Notes under the pieces: model-generated
Database searches by the model: none
What the model was told of the DNA's origin: nothing
What the model saw: only the letters and a program-made list of their open reading frames with translations
Part shown: positions 1 through 9,217 of the stretch, piece by piece
How the letters are laid out: each line of letters starts with the position of its first letter
How positions within the stretch are numbered: position 1 is the first letter of the stretch
Source of the DNA: Parabacteroides bouchesdurhonensis
Lineage (GTDB): Bacteria; Bacteroidota; Bacteroidia; Bacteroidales; Tannerellaceae
Direction of reading: 5' to 3'
Assembly: GCF_900186615.1 (NCBI RefSeq)
Contig: NZ_LT896588.1
Coordinates: 343,361-407,360, forward strand
DNA length: 64,000 nt
Program-made: the position numbers and the translations under genes

Positions 1-272
1 CTATAGCAAATGAAACAATGGTTGCTGCTGCCGCCGATCCGGTTTATATGTCACATTTTGTGCAGGATGGCGTATTTTGGCAATTCCTGGCCTATTGCGC
101 AGGCGTAGGAGGAAGCATGCTTATTGTTGGTTCTGCCGCCGGTGTCGTTGTGATGGGATTAGAGCGTATCAATTTCATATGGTATTTAAAACATATATCT
201 TTACTGGCGCTTATAGGTTACCTGGCTGGAGCCAGTGTATATATTATTCAAAGAGTTATATTTAACTTTTAA
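1..272 (+). CDS. nhaD: NhaD-type Na+/H+ antiporter, C-terminal end (partial)
   Basis: The reading frame is open from the first bases of the window to a TAA at 270-272, so only the last ~90 residues are visible. The text contains DGVFWQFLAYCAGVGGS and GSAAGVVVMGLE followed by two hydrophobic stretches, which resembles the C-terminal membrane segments of NhaD-family sodium/proton antiporters. The protein would export Na+ across the inner membrane using the proton gradient. The Met at position 18 is internal, because IANET precedes it in frame. The kinase gene follows after 11 nt. The family call rests on a short tail, so it is likely but not certain. Confidence 0.72.
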   Translation, partial: IANETMVAAAADPVYMSHFVQDGVFWQFLAYCAGVGGSMLIVGSAAGVVVMGLERINFIWYLKHISLLALIGYLAGASVYIIQRVIFNF

Positions 273-283
273 AACAAACGGTT

Positions 284-1135
284 ATGATATTGATTGCAGA
301 TAGTGGTTCCACTAAAACGGAATGGTGTATAGTTAATGAAAAAACAGGCACTCCCGTTCAGTCTATTTTTACAGCAGGAACGAATCCTTATTTTCAGACA
401 TCTGAAAGTATTGCCGAAGAAATAGAAGGAGCACTCTGCCCGGCTATTGCTCAATATAATTCTAAAATAGAAGCCATCTATTTTTATGGAGCAGGATGTG
501 CTTTTCCTGAAAAAAACAAAATTATAGCAGACGTATTGCAACACTATATACCTGCACCGGTAGAGGTTTACAGTGATTTGATGGCTGCCGCCCGTTCTCT
601 GTGTAAAACAAATGCAGGAATAGCATGTATACTTGGAACAGGTTCTAACTCCTGTTTATTTGACGGAGTAGAAATAATAGAACACGTTTCTCCTCTCGGT
701 TTTATTTTAGGAGACGAAGGAAGCGGAGCCGTATTAGGAAAATTACTCGTTGGAGATTGCCTGAAACATCAATTACCGGAAGCTTTGGTTAAGAAGTTCA
801 TGAAACAATACGAACTTACTCCGGAATTAATTTTGGAAAGAGTATATAAACAGCCTTTTCCAAATCGGTTTTTAGCAACACTTTCACACTTTCTATTAGA
901 GAATATTACGGAACAGCCCATTTACAATATCGTATATTCCAGTTTTCGCAATTTCTTTGTTCGTAATGTAATGCAATATGACGAATACAACAAACTTCCT
1001 ATACATTTTACAGGTTCAATTGCATTCTATTATAAAGAAATACTTAAAGAAGTTGCATTATCACTAAATTTGCATTTGGGAAATATAGAAAAGGCACCAA
1101 TGTCCGGTCTTATTTCTTTTCACACACATAGATAA
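284..1135 (+). CDS. BadF/BadG-family sugar kinase (GlcNAc/MurNAc kinase-like)
   Basis: A 283-residue ASKHA-fold ATPase. The phosphate-1 loop is DSGSTKTEW (residues 6-14), a second nucleotide motif is LGTGSNS (117-123) and GDEGSGAVLGK follows (143-153). This is the BadF/BcrA layout shared with eukaryotic-type N-acetylglucosamine kinases. It ends 6 nt before murQ, so the two are almost certainly co-transcribed. Tannerella is known to keep a MurNAc transporter-kinase-etherase operon, so I infer that this kinase makes MurNAc-6-phosphate (or GlcNAc-6-phosphate) for peptidoglycan recycling. The sugar specificity cannot be read from the sequence. It is cytoplasmic, with no signal peptide. Confidence 0.8.
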   Translation: MILIADSGSTKTEWCIVNEKTGTPVQSIFTAGTNPYFQTSESIAEEIEGALCPAIAQYNSKIEAIYFYGAGCAFPEKNKIIADVLQHYIPAPVEVYSDLMAAARSLCKTNAGIACILGTGSNSCLFDGVEIIEHVSPLGFILGDEGSGAVLGKLLVGDCLKHQLPEALVKKFMKQYELTPELILERVYKQPFPNRFLATLSHFLLENITEQPIYNIVYSSFRNFFVRNVMQYDEYNKLPIHFTGSIAFYYKEILKEVALSLNLHLGNIEKAPMSGLISFHTHR

Positions 1136-1141
1136 ACAAAT

Positions 1142-1972
1142 ATGACATTCCAGAAAATTACCGAGTCCGACTCATTATACCATGACCTGGAAAAAATGTC
1201 TGTTCATGAAATATTGGAAGACATTAACAGGGAAGATCAGAAAGTGGCAATTGCCGTAAGCAAAGTAATTCCACAAATAGAAAAGCTGGTAACTGCTATT
1301 GTTGAACGGATGAAGCAAGGTGGCAGAATCTTCTATTTAGGAGCTGGAACCAGTGGGCGGTTAGGCGTACTTGATGCATCGGAAATACCACCAACATATG
1401 GCATGCCTAATACTTTCGTTATCGGACTGATAGCCGGAGGAGACATTGCGCTGAGAAATCCGGTAGAAGCCGCCGAAGATGACCTGAAAAAAGGCTGGGA
1501 AGAATTACAAGCCCATAATATAAATAAAATGGACACGGTCATCGGTATAGCGGCTTCCGGAACTACTCCCTACGTGATTGGAGCACTTCACAATGCTAGA
1601 GAACAAGGTATTCTCACAGCATCTATTTCCTGTAATCCGGATTCGCCAATGGCAAAAGAAGCGGACATTGCTATCGAACCAATCGTCGGACCTGAATTTG
1701 TAACGGGTAGCACAAGGATGAAAAGCGGCACGGCTCAAAAAATGGTATTGAATATGATTACTACCTCTACTATGATTAAGTTAGATCGCGTGAAAGGCAA
1801 CCGGATGGTGAATATGCAACTTACCAACCAAAAATTGATAGACCGTGGAACACGAATGATAATGGAAGAACTCAGGTTAGATTATGACCAGGCCAAACAT
1901 CTTCTTCTCCTGCATGGTTCCGTGCAGGAAGCAATAGATTCATTTCACAGGGAATGGCGATTAAACCAATAA
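1142..1972 (+). CDS. murQ: N-acetylmuramic acid 6-phosphate etherase
   Basis: MurQ cleaves the D-lactyl ether of MurNAc-6-phosphate, giving GlcNAc-6-phosphate and D-lactate in peptidoglycan recycling. The 276-residue protein starts with the family hallmark ITESDSLYHDLEKMS. It has the SIS sugar-phosphate motif GAGTSGRLGVLDASE (67-81). Glu81 and Glu112 sit where the E. coli catalytic glutamates lie. Later family blocks include IAASGTTPYV and GSTRMKSGTAQKMVLNM. The length is normal for the family, and coupling to the upstream kinase supports the call. Confidence 0.95.
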   Translation: MTFQKITESDSLYHDLEKMSVHEILEDINREDQKVAIAVSKVIPQIEKLVTAIVERMKQGGRIFYLGAGTSGRLGVLDASEIPPTYGMPNTFVIGLIAGGDIALRNPVEAAEDDLKKGWEELQAHNINKMDTVIGIAASGTTPYVIGALHNAREQGILTASISCNPDSPMAKEADIAIEPIVGPEFVTGSTRMKSGTAQKMVLNMITTSTMIKLDRVKGNRMVNMQLTNQKLIDRGTRMIMEELRLDYDQAKHLLLLHGSVQEAIDSFHREWRLNQ

Positions 1973-1990
1973 TAAAAAGGAGGTAATATT

Positions 1991-2653
1991 ATGATATGGG
2001 ATTTTATCTTGCGATTATTCGTTGCCGGAATATTAGGGGCAATCATTGGCCTCGACAGAGAATACAGAGCTAAAGAAGCAGGTTACCGAACTCACTTTCT
2101 TGTATCTTTAGGAAGTGCGTTGATTATGATTGTTTCCCAATACGGATTCCAAAATATCATTTTAGAAGATAGCGTATCTCTGGACCCTAGCCGCGTTGCA
2201 GCCCAGGTTGTAAGTGGAATAGGCTTTATTGGTGCCGGAACAATCATTATACAAAAACAATTTGTACGTGGCTTAACAACAGCCGCAGGAATATGGGCTA
2301 CCGCAGGTATTGGCCTTGCCATTGGCTCAGGAATGTACGCAATAGGAGTTGCGGCAACTATCCTCACATTAATGGGATTAGAGCTTTTAAGTTATATATT
2401 CAAAAGCATTGGCCTAAAAAGTTCATTAATCGTCTTTTCTACTTCCGAAAAAGACATTATCAAAAAAATAGCCCGTCTTCTCAGTAACCGGGGACATATT
2501 ATTTCTTCTTACGACATGAAGAAACTGAGCCATAATGATGCTAACACATACATTGTGACTATGGTTATACGAACCCGAAAGAACACGGATGAAAGCCATT
2601 TACTCACTTTTATGGAAGAATTTCCGGAAGTTACTGTAGAGAGAATTGAATAG
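1991..2653 (+). CDS. MgtC/SapB-family membrane protein
   Basis: 220 residues. The N-terminal two thirds are hydrophobic and carry the MgtC signature GLDREYRAKEAGYRTHFLV near residue 21 and GIGFIGAGTII near 76. The last ~75 residues are soluble and ACT-like. MgtC-type proteins sit in the inner membrane and are linked to survival at low Mg2+ or to control of the F-ATPase; this member's role is unknown. An AGGAGG-like ribosome site (aaaaggaggtaat) precedes the ATG. The gene is 18 nt after murQ and may share its transcript. Confidence 0.88.
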   Translation: MIWDFILRLFVAGILGAIIGLDREYRAKEAGYRTHFLVSLGSALIMIVSQYGFQNIILEDSVSLDPSRVAAQVVSGIGFIGAGTIIIQKQFVRGLTTAAGIWATAGIGLAIGSGMYAIGVAATILTLMGLELLSYIFKSIGLKSSLIVFSTSEKDIIKKIARLLSNRGHIISSYDMKKLSHNDANTYIVTMVIRTRKNTDESHLLTFMEEFPEVTVERIE

Positions 2654-2680
2654 TTTATCAATTAAAAGGGCAAGTTTTAT

Positions 2681-2688
2681 TACATTTG
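2681..2688 (+). promoter_or_regulatory. Bacteroidetes -7 box (TACATTTG)
   Basis: TACATTTG matches the Bacteroidetes -7 consensus TAnnTTTG and lies 30 nt before the ATG at 2719. No convincing -33 element is visible. Confidence 0.55.
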
Positions 2689-2718
2689 TCCCCCGATAAA
2701 TTATTATAACAAACACAC

Positions 2719-3357
2719 ATGAATATCATCTCCAAATTATTTAAGAAGAATAGTGACGTTGCGGAAAATAGTACAAAAGGTTCTGTTGAAGAATTTGTAT
2801 CTCTTATACGCGTATATTATCAGGCAGTTATGGCCGTTAACTTAGGTGTTACCAATTTGAATATACTTGCCGACATGGCTCTATTCAAACGAATGCTGAA
2901 AATACCTACACAAAATAATAAGTTGGGCATTGCCGAGAAATCACGTGTACGCAAAGTTCTGATGCAAGACTACGGATTAGACGAATCATTCTTTAAAGAA
3001 ATAGATGCGTCTGTAAAAAAGAACTGCAAAAATCAGAATGATATAAAAACCTACTTCTTCATGTTCCAGGGCTTTTGTAACGACTTGTTTTCTTTAATGG
3101 GAAACCTAATGCAATGGAAATTCCGGTTCTCTATGTTGGTAAAAAAATTGCTGCACAACATGACGCAAAAAACAATACACGATATTTTAACCAAATCCGA
3201 ATGGAAAGAAATCAGTGTACAAAAAGCAGCATGGAGTATTCGTAAATATGCAGAAACATTGGGCTACTCGGAACAATGGATTACCGAATTTGTATATAAC
3301 GTTGTTTTATTAGCAAAAGAAGACAACAAACGCGAACTTAAAAAGAATAAAGAATAG
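2719..3357 (+). CDS. Conserved-looking hypothetical protein
   Basis: 212 residues, probably cytoplasmic, with no signal peptide or membrane segment. It is mostly helical by composition, Lys-rich at both ends (KNSDVAEN near the start, ELKKNKE at the end) and has no motif I recognise. It has its own -7 box upstream and ends 6 nt before the GNAT/UDG fusion gene, so the two are probably co-transcribed. I give no function. Confidence 0.7.
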   Translation: MNIISKLFKKNSDVAENSTKGSVEEFVSLIRVYYQAVMAVNLGVTNLNILADMALFKRMLKIPTQNNKLGIAEKSRVRKVLMQDYGLDESFFKEIDASVKKNCKNQNDIKTYFFMFQGFCNDLFSLMGNLMQWKFRFSMLVKKLLHNMTQKTIHDILTKSEWKEISVQKAAWSIRKYAETLGYSEQWITEFVYNVVLLAKEDNKRELKKNKE

Positions 3358-3363
3358 CGCCCA

Positions 3364-4362
3364 ATGGATATTTATAAGGCAAATTCAGAAGATTATCCTG
3401 CTATTATAGATGTTTGGGAGATTTCTGTGCGAGCTACTCATCATTTTCTTAAAGAAGAAGACATTTTATTTTATAAATCCAGAATTGCTACTTTATATTT
3501 ACCAGCAGTTAATCTGTTTTACCTCCGAAACACCCAAGGAGATATTATCGCCTTTATCGGTATTGTTCATCGTTCTATCGAAATGCTTTTCATTCGTCCG
3601 GAAGAAAGAGGTAAAGGCTTAGGAAAAGAACTAATCACTTTTGCCATTAACCAACATCAATCTGTTAAAGTAGATGTGAATGAACAGAATGAGCAGGCTA
3701 TCGGTTTTTACAATAAAATGGGATTTAAAGTTATCAGCCGGGATAATATCGATAGTGAAGGCAAACCTTATCCTATTCTACACATGCAATTAACAGAACA
3801 ACATCCGCTTGGATTCTTCCTGCCGGAAAATACACAGTTATTAATGTTAGGAAGTTTTCCTCCGCCTAAAGTCAGGTGGTCAATGAATTTCTATTATCCG
3901 AACATACAAAATGATATGTGGCGTATTCTCGGATTACTTTTCTATAATAGCAAAGATCATTTTTTAGAAACGAAGAAGACGTTTAGTGAAGAAAAAGCTA
4001 AAGCATTTTGCAATAGTAACGGAGTTGGAATAGGCGATACGGCAATGGAAATTGTCCGCCAGAAAGATAATGCTTCCGATAAATTTCTGGAAGTAGTGAA
4101 ACCTATCAATCCCAAAGAAATATTGAGCCAGATTCCCGGATGCAAAGCCATTGTCGTAACCGGGCAAAAAGCAATGGAAACCTTATTATCCGTATTGCCA
4201 GAAATGGAAGAGCCTAAAGTCGGTTCTTTTACCGAATTCACATTATTACAACGTAACTTTCGCTTATATCGTATGCCTTCCTCTTCACGGGCTTATCCAA
4301 AACCTTTGGAAGAAAAAGCGGAGGTTTACAAAAAAATGTTTGTTGAATTAGGCATGCTATAA
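3364..4362 (+). CDS. GNAT acetyltransferase fused to a uracil-DNA-glycosylase-family domain
   Basis: 332 residues in two domains. Residues 1-145 are a GNAT acetyltransferase with the acetyl-CoA loop RPEERGKGLG (78-87) and the NEQNEQAIGFYNKMGF block. Residues ~148-332 are a UDG-superfamily domain with GSFPPP (163-168), RWSMNFYYPN (171-180), NDMWRI and a C-terminal RMPSSSRAYP (303-312) that matches the position of the family's DNA-intercalation loop. UDG-fold enzymes remove uracil or deaminated bases. One uninterrupted frame runs through the linker (LTEQHPLGFF), so this is a real fusion here. Separate genes are the usual state for both families. Confidence 0.82.
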   Translation: MDIYKANSEDYPAIIDVWEISVRATHHFLKEEDILFYKSRIATLYLPAVNLFYLRNTQGDIIAFIGIVHRSIEMLFIRPEERGKGLGKELITFAINQHQSVKVDVNEQNEQAIGFYNKMGFKVISRDNIDSEGKPYPILHMQLTEQHPLGFFLPENTQLLMLGSFPPPKVRWSMNFYYPNIQNDMWRILGLLFYNSKDHFLETKKTFSEEKAKAFCNSNGVGIGDTAMEIVRQKDNASDKFLEVVKPINPKEILSQIPGCKAIVVTGQKAMETLLSVLPEMEEPKVGSFTEFTLLQRNFRLYRMPSSSRAYPKPLEEKAEVYKKMFVELGML

Positions 4363-4400
4363 TACGAAGCCGATTTTACTTCCTTCCGGGAGAAATTTTA

Positions 4401-4446
4401 GTTCCATTCGGAAGAAAAAAGAATTTCTTCCGAATGGAACTTTTTT
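4401..4446. terminator. Bidirectional terminator with 17-nt arms
   Basis: GTTCCATTCGGAAGAAA (4401-4417) pairs perfectly with its reverse complement at 4424-4440, followed by six T. It lies between two convergent genes. The same two arms occur again at 54,967-55,028. Confidence 0.88.
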
Positions 4447-4455
4447 CAGCATTGA

Positions 4456-5958
4456 TTATCCACAATGAAAATAAGCTTTAACAAGCTCTTTCATGCCTTC
4501 CGCATCTTTCTGCAAATCGGCACGTAAAGATGCATCGTTATATGATTTCAATTTCTTTATAATGCCATCAATCATATTCGGGCTAAATACATTATATTTT
4601 TCATAAAGCGCCCTTTGCTGCTGCAGGCATTCGGCAGAAGCGGCACAGCTATCCGGCAGTTGTTCCAACGACTTCAACCGGTCCGCATTCTCCGCCTGAT
4701 GGATATTTACGTTTACATACGTTTTATCCGCAATATCCAACGCATTTTCCAATTCAAAACCATGACGACAGGCTACAGCCAATCCGGCAAGTAACTGATA
4801 AAGATCGGCCGATCCGTCCGGTGAACGCATTTCTACCGTTTGCTTCTGTGTCGTATCATAATGAGTTGACGACTCCAACGGATTAGCAATAGTGCACATA
4901 TCCTTTTTTGCAGACCATCCTAACGGTACACGAACAAGAACAGAACGATTCCGGTCTCCCCAACAAATATTTGTAGGAGCTTCCTGATGGGGAACCAAAC
5001 GGAAATAAGAGGTAGGATTTGTATTTCCAAATGCTGTTATAGACGGGGCCAATACCATCATCCCGGCAATTGCCTTACGGGCGGTTTCCGAAAGTAGACC
5101 ATTATCCAGCATCTGATTTTTTCCATCCTTCATAATACGCATGTGAATATGTAAACCAGAACCTGCTTTCCCAACCGTTATTTTTGGTGTAAAAGTAATA
5201 TTATATCCGTATTCACTTGCCAGATTACGGATTACCCATTTGGCAATCATCAATTGATCGGCAGCATCACTGGCATGTGTAGGAAGGAATTCTATTTCAT
5301 TTTGCTCATATACCATACCATCCTGCGTAAAATTACCTACCTCAGAATGTCCATACTTAATCTGTCCTCCGGTTTGCGCAATATATTTCATACATTCGGT
5401 ACGGAACTGGTTAAACTTGGCATACGGAGCAGATTCATGATAACCTCGCTGGTCCGTAGCAGGGAAAAGCCCTTCATCGGGTGCTATTACATAATATTCT
5501 AACTCGCCCATTGCCTGAAATTCCATGCCGGTTACATCTGTAAAAGCCTTACATGCTTTATGTAATGTATATTCCGGCGCACTTTCCAAAGGTTCTCCAT
5601 CTTTATTAAAGAAAGAGCAAAGCATCGTCAGCGTAGGTAAATCAGAAAAAGGATCTACAAATGCCGTGCGGAAACGAGGCACAACATATAAATCACTGCT
5701 ACCAGCCTCAATAAATGAGAATAAACTGGAACCATCAACCCTTTCTCCACAAGTAAGAATTGCATCCAGATAAGCAAGGTTGTTAATTACAAAATTCAGT
5801 GTCTTTAGACGTCCGTCTCCTGCCGGATACATAAAATTCACCATATGTATATCCTTTTCCAGGATATACTGAATAATATCCGCTTTGGTAAATTCGGCTG
5901 CAGGTTTCTGCAAAGACTCCACTAATGAATTGGAGTTCATTACTAATTCGTTGTTCAT
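4456..5958 (-). CDS. Glutamine synthetase family protein
   Basis: 500 residues. The N-terminal beta-grasp region includes VNFMYPAGDGRLKTLNFVI, and catalytic-domain blocks follow: ELEYYVIAPDEG, KAGSGLHIHMRIMKDG (ammonia/Glu site region) and NPTSYFRLVPHQEAPTNICW. This is the ATP-dependent glutamate-ammonia ligase fold and cytoplasmic. The length fits GS of the bacterial type I-like group and not the ~730-residue GSIII common in Bacteroides. It lies 47 nt downstream of the GDPD gene on the same strand. The exact substrate (glutamate or another gamma-glutamyl acceptor) is not proven. Confidence 0.87.
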   Translation of the reverse strand: MNNELVMNSNSLVESLQKPAAEFTKADIIQYILEKDIHMVNFMYPAGDGRLKTLNFVINNLAYLDAILTCGERVDGSSLFSFIEAGSSDLYVVPRFRTAFVDPFSDLPTLTMLCSFFNKDGEPLESAPEYTLHKACKAFTDVTGMEFQAMGELEYYVIAPDEGLFPATDQRGYHESAPYAKFNQFRTECMKYIAQTGGQIKYGHSEVGNFTQDGMVYEQNEIEFLPTHASDAADQLMIAKWVIRNLASEYGYNITFTPKITVGKAGSGLHIHMRIMKDGKNQMLDNGLLSETARKAIAGMMVLAPSITAFGNTNPTSYFRLVPHQEAPTNICWGDRNRSVLVRVPLGWSAKKDMCTIANPLESSTHYDTTQKQTVEMRSPDGSADLYQLLAGLAVACRHGFELENALDIADKTYVNVNIHQAENADRLKSLEQLPDSCAASAECLQQQRALYEKYNVFSPNMIDGIIKKLKSYNDASLRADLQKDAEGMKELVKAYFHCG

Positions 5959-6005
5959 GTTTTGTTGATTGTTTTTACAGTATTAAGATATAAGATAATG
6001 TCTTT

Positions 6006-6974
6006 TTATTCGAACTCCTGTAATCCGAAAAACTTTTCTTTACTGCTGTTTTCAGGTATAAAAGAAGAGATTGCTCCGGCTACTTCTATAGGACGATCCG
6101 ATTCAATAACATCTACGCCTTGTCGCATTATCTGACGATAAGCTTCTGCGCGATCATCTTCCGTCGGTAGCTTATCATCCGTTGGCGCAGTTGAAACCAT
6201 ACACATTACGCCTCGTTCGTGAAGCATATCTATCACTTCCCTGTTTTCTGGAGTAATCGTTGGCCCTACATATGCCATAATATGATTCCAAGGAATACCA
6301 TTTTCTTCATAATCCAATAAAGCGTCTTTCGTTTTAACAAAAGCTTCGAACACAAAATTTGGATTTTTTTCATAGAAAAAACGGGCATCTGCTCCATTAT
6401 GAACGGTTATCATAACGTACGATTCGGCATTCATATCGGTTATTAATTGGGCAGTACGCTCCATAGGAACATCTTTCTTATCCAGAATCAACACCGTTTT
6501 TCCTTTTGCCCAACGGATTGCATCTTCCAATTTAGGAATCCGGCAGTCCGTTAAATTACCGTCAGGATCTTTCAGGCGCAACTTTTGTAATTCCTCCCAA
6601 GTATAGTCGGCAACTCTTCCGGTACCATTGCTCGTTCGTTCTAATGTATCATCATGAAATAATACGATAACGCTATCTTTCGTCAAACGCGGATCAATTT
6701 CAAAAGTGGCAGGCGTATAACTTAGTGTATTAGCAAACGTTTCAAGGCTATTTTCAGGAAAACCTTTCACCCTGCCGCCACGATGTCCACTAATCAATGG
6801 TATACGATCTTCCGCATATTGATAAAATGATATTAAATCATTCACACTGGCTATTTCTATTGTATTCAAGCCATTATATTCCACATCGTTTTTCGGAGCA
6901 TTCAACACACAGGAAGAACACACTAATACAAAAACACATATTACGACAGTAATCTCCGATCTCATGATTTGCAT
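6006..6974 (-). CDS. Glycerophosphodiester phosphodiesterase family lipoprotein
   Basis: Starting at 6974 gives 322 residues beginning MQIMRSEITVVICVF with a lipobox ending in SSC; 6965 is an equally good start. An 11-residue longer reading frame is open upstream but would put charged residues before the signal. The GDPD hallmark HRGG near residue 64, PENSLETF, EIDPRLTKD and FHDDTLERTSNG give the catalytic His, metal-binding Glu/Asp and second His. Such enzymes hydrolyse glycerophosphodiesters to glycerol-3-phosphate and an alcohol. It is predicted to be a periplasmic or surface lipoprotein. Confidence 0.86.
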   Translation of the reverse strand: MQIMRSEITVVICVFVLVCSSCVLNAPKNDVEYNGLNTIEIASVNDLISFYQYAEDRIPLISGHRGGRVKGFPENSLETFANTLSYTPATFEIDPRLTKDSVIVLFHDDTLERTSNGTGRVADYTWEELQKLRLKDPDGNLTDCRIPKLEDAIRWAKGKTVLILDKKDVPMERTAQLITDMNAESYVMITVHNGADARFFYEKNPNFVFEAFVKTKDALLDYEENGIPWNHIMAYVGPTITPENREVIDMLHERGVMCMVSTAPTDDKLPTEDDRAEAYRQIMRQGVDVIESDRPIEVAGAISSFIPENSSKEKFFGLQEFE

Positions 6975-7019
6975 ACTTTTATCTAATTTTACCTGATAAA
7001 AAATCAAAGATATGATTTT

Positions 7020-7625
7020 TATTCACATTTAGTTCCTCCTGAGAAATCAGGTTTTACAGCTTGTATAGCAGCCTGTTTTTCGGATATTTTTAAATCAATA
7101 TTATTTAAAACCGGAAGCAATGATACTGTTTTCCGAATAGCAAATGATAAAATTATGCCGGCACTTGTTTTGAATCTCAGAAATTCAGACAAAGAGGTGG
7201 CTCGTTCACTTGATATTACGGATTTCAGTAGTTTGAAAGGGAAATTAGGTGATGATAAAGACATATTTATTTCAGACATATTTGAAACCTCTTCTCAATA
7301 TTATTTCCGTTTTCGATTTAATCTCAGTCACTATGTGGCATCAGTTAATAAAAAAACAGGAAAAACACTCGTAGAGAAGTGCGAACAACCCGGTACTCTA
7401 AAAGAATTAGCAGATGCAAACCTCATGCACGGCATGCTCGGTACAAAATGTCATGATAATTTCCCTATTTGGGGACGTACATTTGGAAATAATCTGGTAC
7501 AAATTGTTACTCCATACGAATTATCTCTTTATAAAGACAAGAGTTCAATTTCCATTCCAAACGATTTGATTACGAAGGAAGAAGAAGGTAATCCTTTCTT
7601 CATATTTTATAAACTAAAAAATTAG
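7020..7625 (+). pseudogene. 5'-truncated remnant of a 6-bladed beta-propeller lipoprotein
   Basis: The frame is open from 6987, but recognisable family text starts only near 7110 (TGSNDTVFRIANDK) and runs to the typical family ending EEEGNPFFIFYKLKN. That ending is close in style to the EESNPVIMLVKHKK of the intact gene just downstream. No signal peptide or N-terminal half is present, and the nearest ATG (7155) lies inside the domain. I read it as the C-terminal ~170 residues of a decayed tandem paralogue, cut off next to the GDPD gene. Confidence 0.6.
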
Positions 7626-7787
7626 ATTTCATAATAAAGCAATAAAAAGACGAATAATTCGTAATAAACTGATTAACTTCATAAAAAAGGCAGAACAGAA
7701 TATTGTTTCTATCATAATAAGTATTACTTTTATGCACTTGAGAGGTAGACGAATACAATAAAAGTGGAACAAATAATACCAACTATT

Positions 7788-8954
7788 ATGAAAAGAACAA
7801 CTACAATTTTAGCCGGAATCCTGTTCATAATGGCAGGATGCGAAGGGAACAAGCAAGCAACTGACGATCTCATCACAGTAGATGTTACCGCGAACTATCC
7901 GAAAAAGGAACTCATTCTTCAAGACTTTATGGATGTAGAATATGTCCCACTGGAAACGAATGACGAATTTATTTGCCAAGGTTTTGTACAAGATATTGGT
8001 AAAAACGTAGTGATTGCAAAAAATTATAACAATGATGGAAATATATTTCTTTTTGACCGCAATGGAAAAGCTTTACGGAAAATAAACCATCAGGGGCAAA
8101 GCGGTAAAGAATATTCACATATTCTAGGGATTACACTCGATGAAGACAATGGTGAAATATTTGTCAACGACATTTATACAAAAAAAATATTGGTATACGA
8201 CCTGTTTGGGAATTTCAGAAGAAGTTTTAAACATAAGGAAGGTGACGGATCTCTATTTTACACCGACATATTCAACTATGACAAAGATCACTTAATTTGT
8301 TATGATCCATATAATAAAGAAATAGCATTTGTTCTTATATCCAAGCAGGACGGGAGTATTGCCAAAGAAATTAAAATTCCATTTAAAGAAAAAAAAGCAG
8401 CAGTAGCAATTCAGAAAGATGAGACAAGTGGTATGACTTATTCTGTAAGTCCCGGCCCTTATCGTACAATAATTCCTTTTAAAGGAAATTGGATGCTTTT
8501 AGAACTTTCATCCGATACAGTGTACTCTTTTTTGCCGGATTACAGTTTACGTCCATTTCTCGCAAGAGCCCCATCTATAGAATCCATGCAACCAGAAGTT
8601 TTTCTAATTTTAAGATTGTTTTCCGATCGCTATTATTTCATGGAAACAATAAAAAATGAATATAACTTTAATACGAATAGAGGATTCGAGAGAACTTACT
8701 TTATGTATGACAGACAGGAAAAGGCCTTTTCCGGATATACTATATATAATGGCGCTTATTCAACCAAAGAAGAAATATATATGAGCAGTTTAAGACCTGT
8801 CAATCACGAAATCGAATCATGGCAAAGTTTAGAAGCCTATCAGCTGGTTGAAGCTTACGAGAAAGGAAAACTGAAAGGCAAATTAAAAGAAATTGCCTCA
8901 AAATTAGATGAAGAGTCCAATCCGGTAATCATGCTGGTAAAACATAAGAAATAA
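7788..8954 (+). CDS. 6-bladed beta-propeller lipoprotein (BF3164/DUF4934-like)
   Basis: The start at 7788 (MKRTTTILAGILFIMAGC) gives a clean lipoprotein signal with lipobox MAGC; the ATG-like start at 7764 only adds residues in front of it. The mature ~370 residues show repeated blade-like text (NIFLFDRNGKALRKI, ILVYDLFGNFRRSF) and the usual family C-terminus. These proteins are abundant in Bacteroides and probably surface-exposed; their function is not established. A truncated paralogue lies immediately upstream, which suggests a tandem duplication. Confidence 0.8.
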   Translation: MKRTTTILAGILFIMAGCEGNKQATDDLITVDVTANYPKKELILQDFMDVEYVPLETNDEFICQGFVQDIGKNVVIAKNYNNDGNIFLFDRNGKALRKINHQGQSGKEYSHILGITLDEDNGEIFVNDIYTKKILVYDLFGNFRRSFKHKEGDGSLFYTDIFNYDKDHLICYDPYNKEIAFVLISKQDGSIAKEIKIPFKEKKAAVAIQKDETSGMTYSVSPGPYRTIIPFKGNWMLLELSSDTVYSFLPDYSLRPFLARAPSIESMQPEVFLILRLFSDRYYFMETIKNEYNFNTNRGFERTYFMYDRQEKAFSGYTIYNGAYSTKEEIYMSSLRPVNHEIESWQSLEAYQLVEAYEKGKLKGKLKEIASKLDEESNPVIMLVKHKK

Positions 8955-9177
8955 AGAAGTTAAAATACTATCCAATTATGAAAAAAAATGACTCAGATTT
9001 ATATGAGTATAGATTGGAATAGAAAACAAAAGCCAATCAAGTGAAAATAAATACACTGTATAATAAGCAATTACGCCGTATCTATATCTTCTTTTGTTTT
9101 ACTTGATTATTGTTGCTTGGCTCTTTTTCGGTACATTTTTGTTTCTTGTTTGTTCCTTAATTCGGATTATTCTTTCT

Positions 9178-9185
9178 ACCTTTGT
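9178..9185 (+). promoter_or_regulatory. -7 box (TACCTTTG) of the island integrase
   Basis: TACCTTTG matches TAnnTTTG, 32 nt before the integrase ATG. A strong Shine-Dalgarno sequence (aaggaggg) stands just before that ATG and decides the start. Confidence 0.6.
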
Positions 9186-9217
9186 GGCAGAAATAACGAG
9201 TAAAGCAAGGAGGGAGT

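Noticed and set aside
8955-9217. Lost C-terminus of the response regulator at the left island edge
   Set aside because: I translated the minus strand of this region and found no winged-helix text, only stops and low-complexity sequence.
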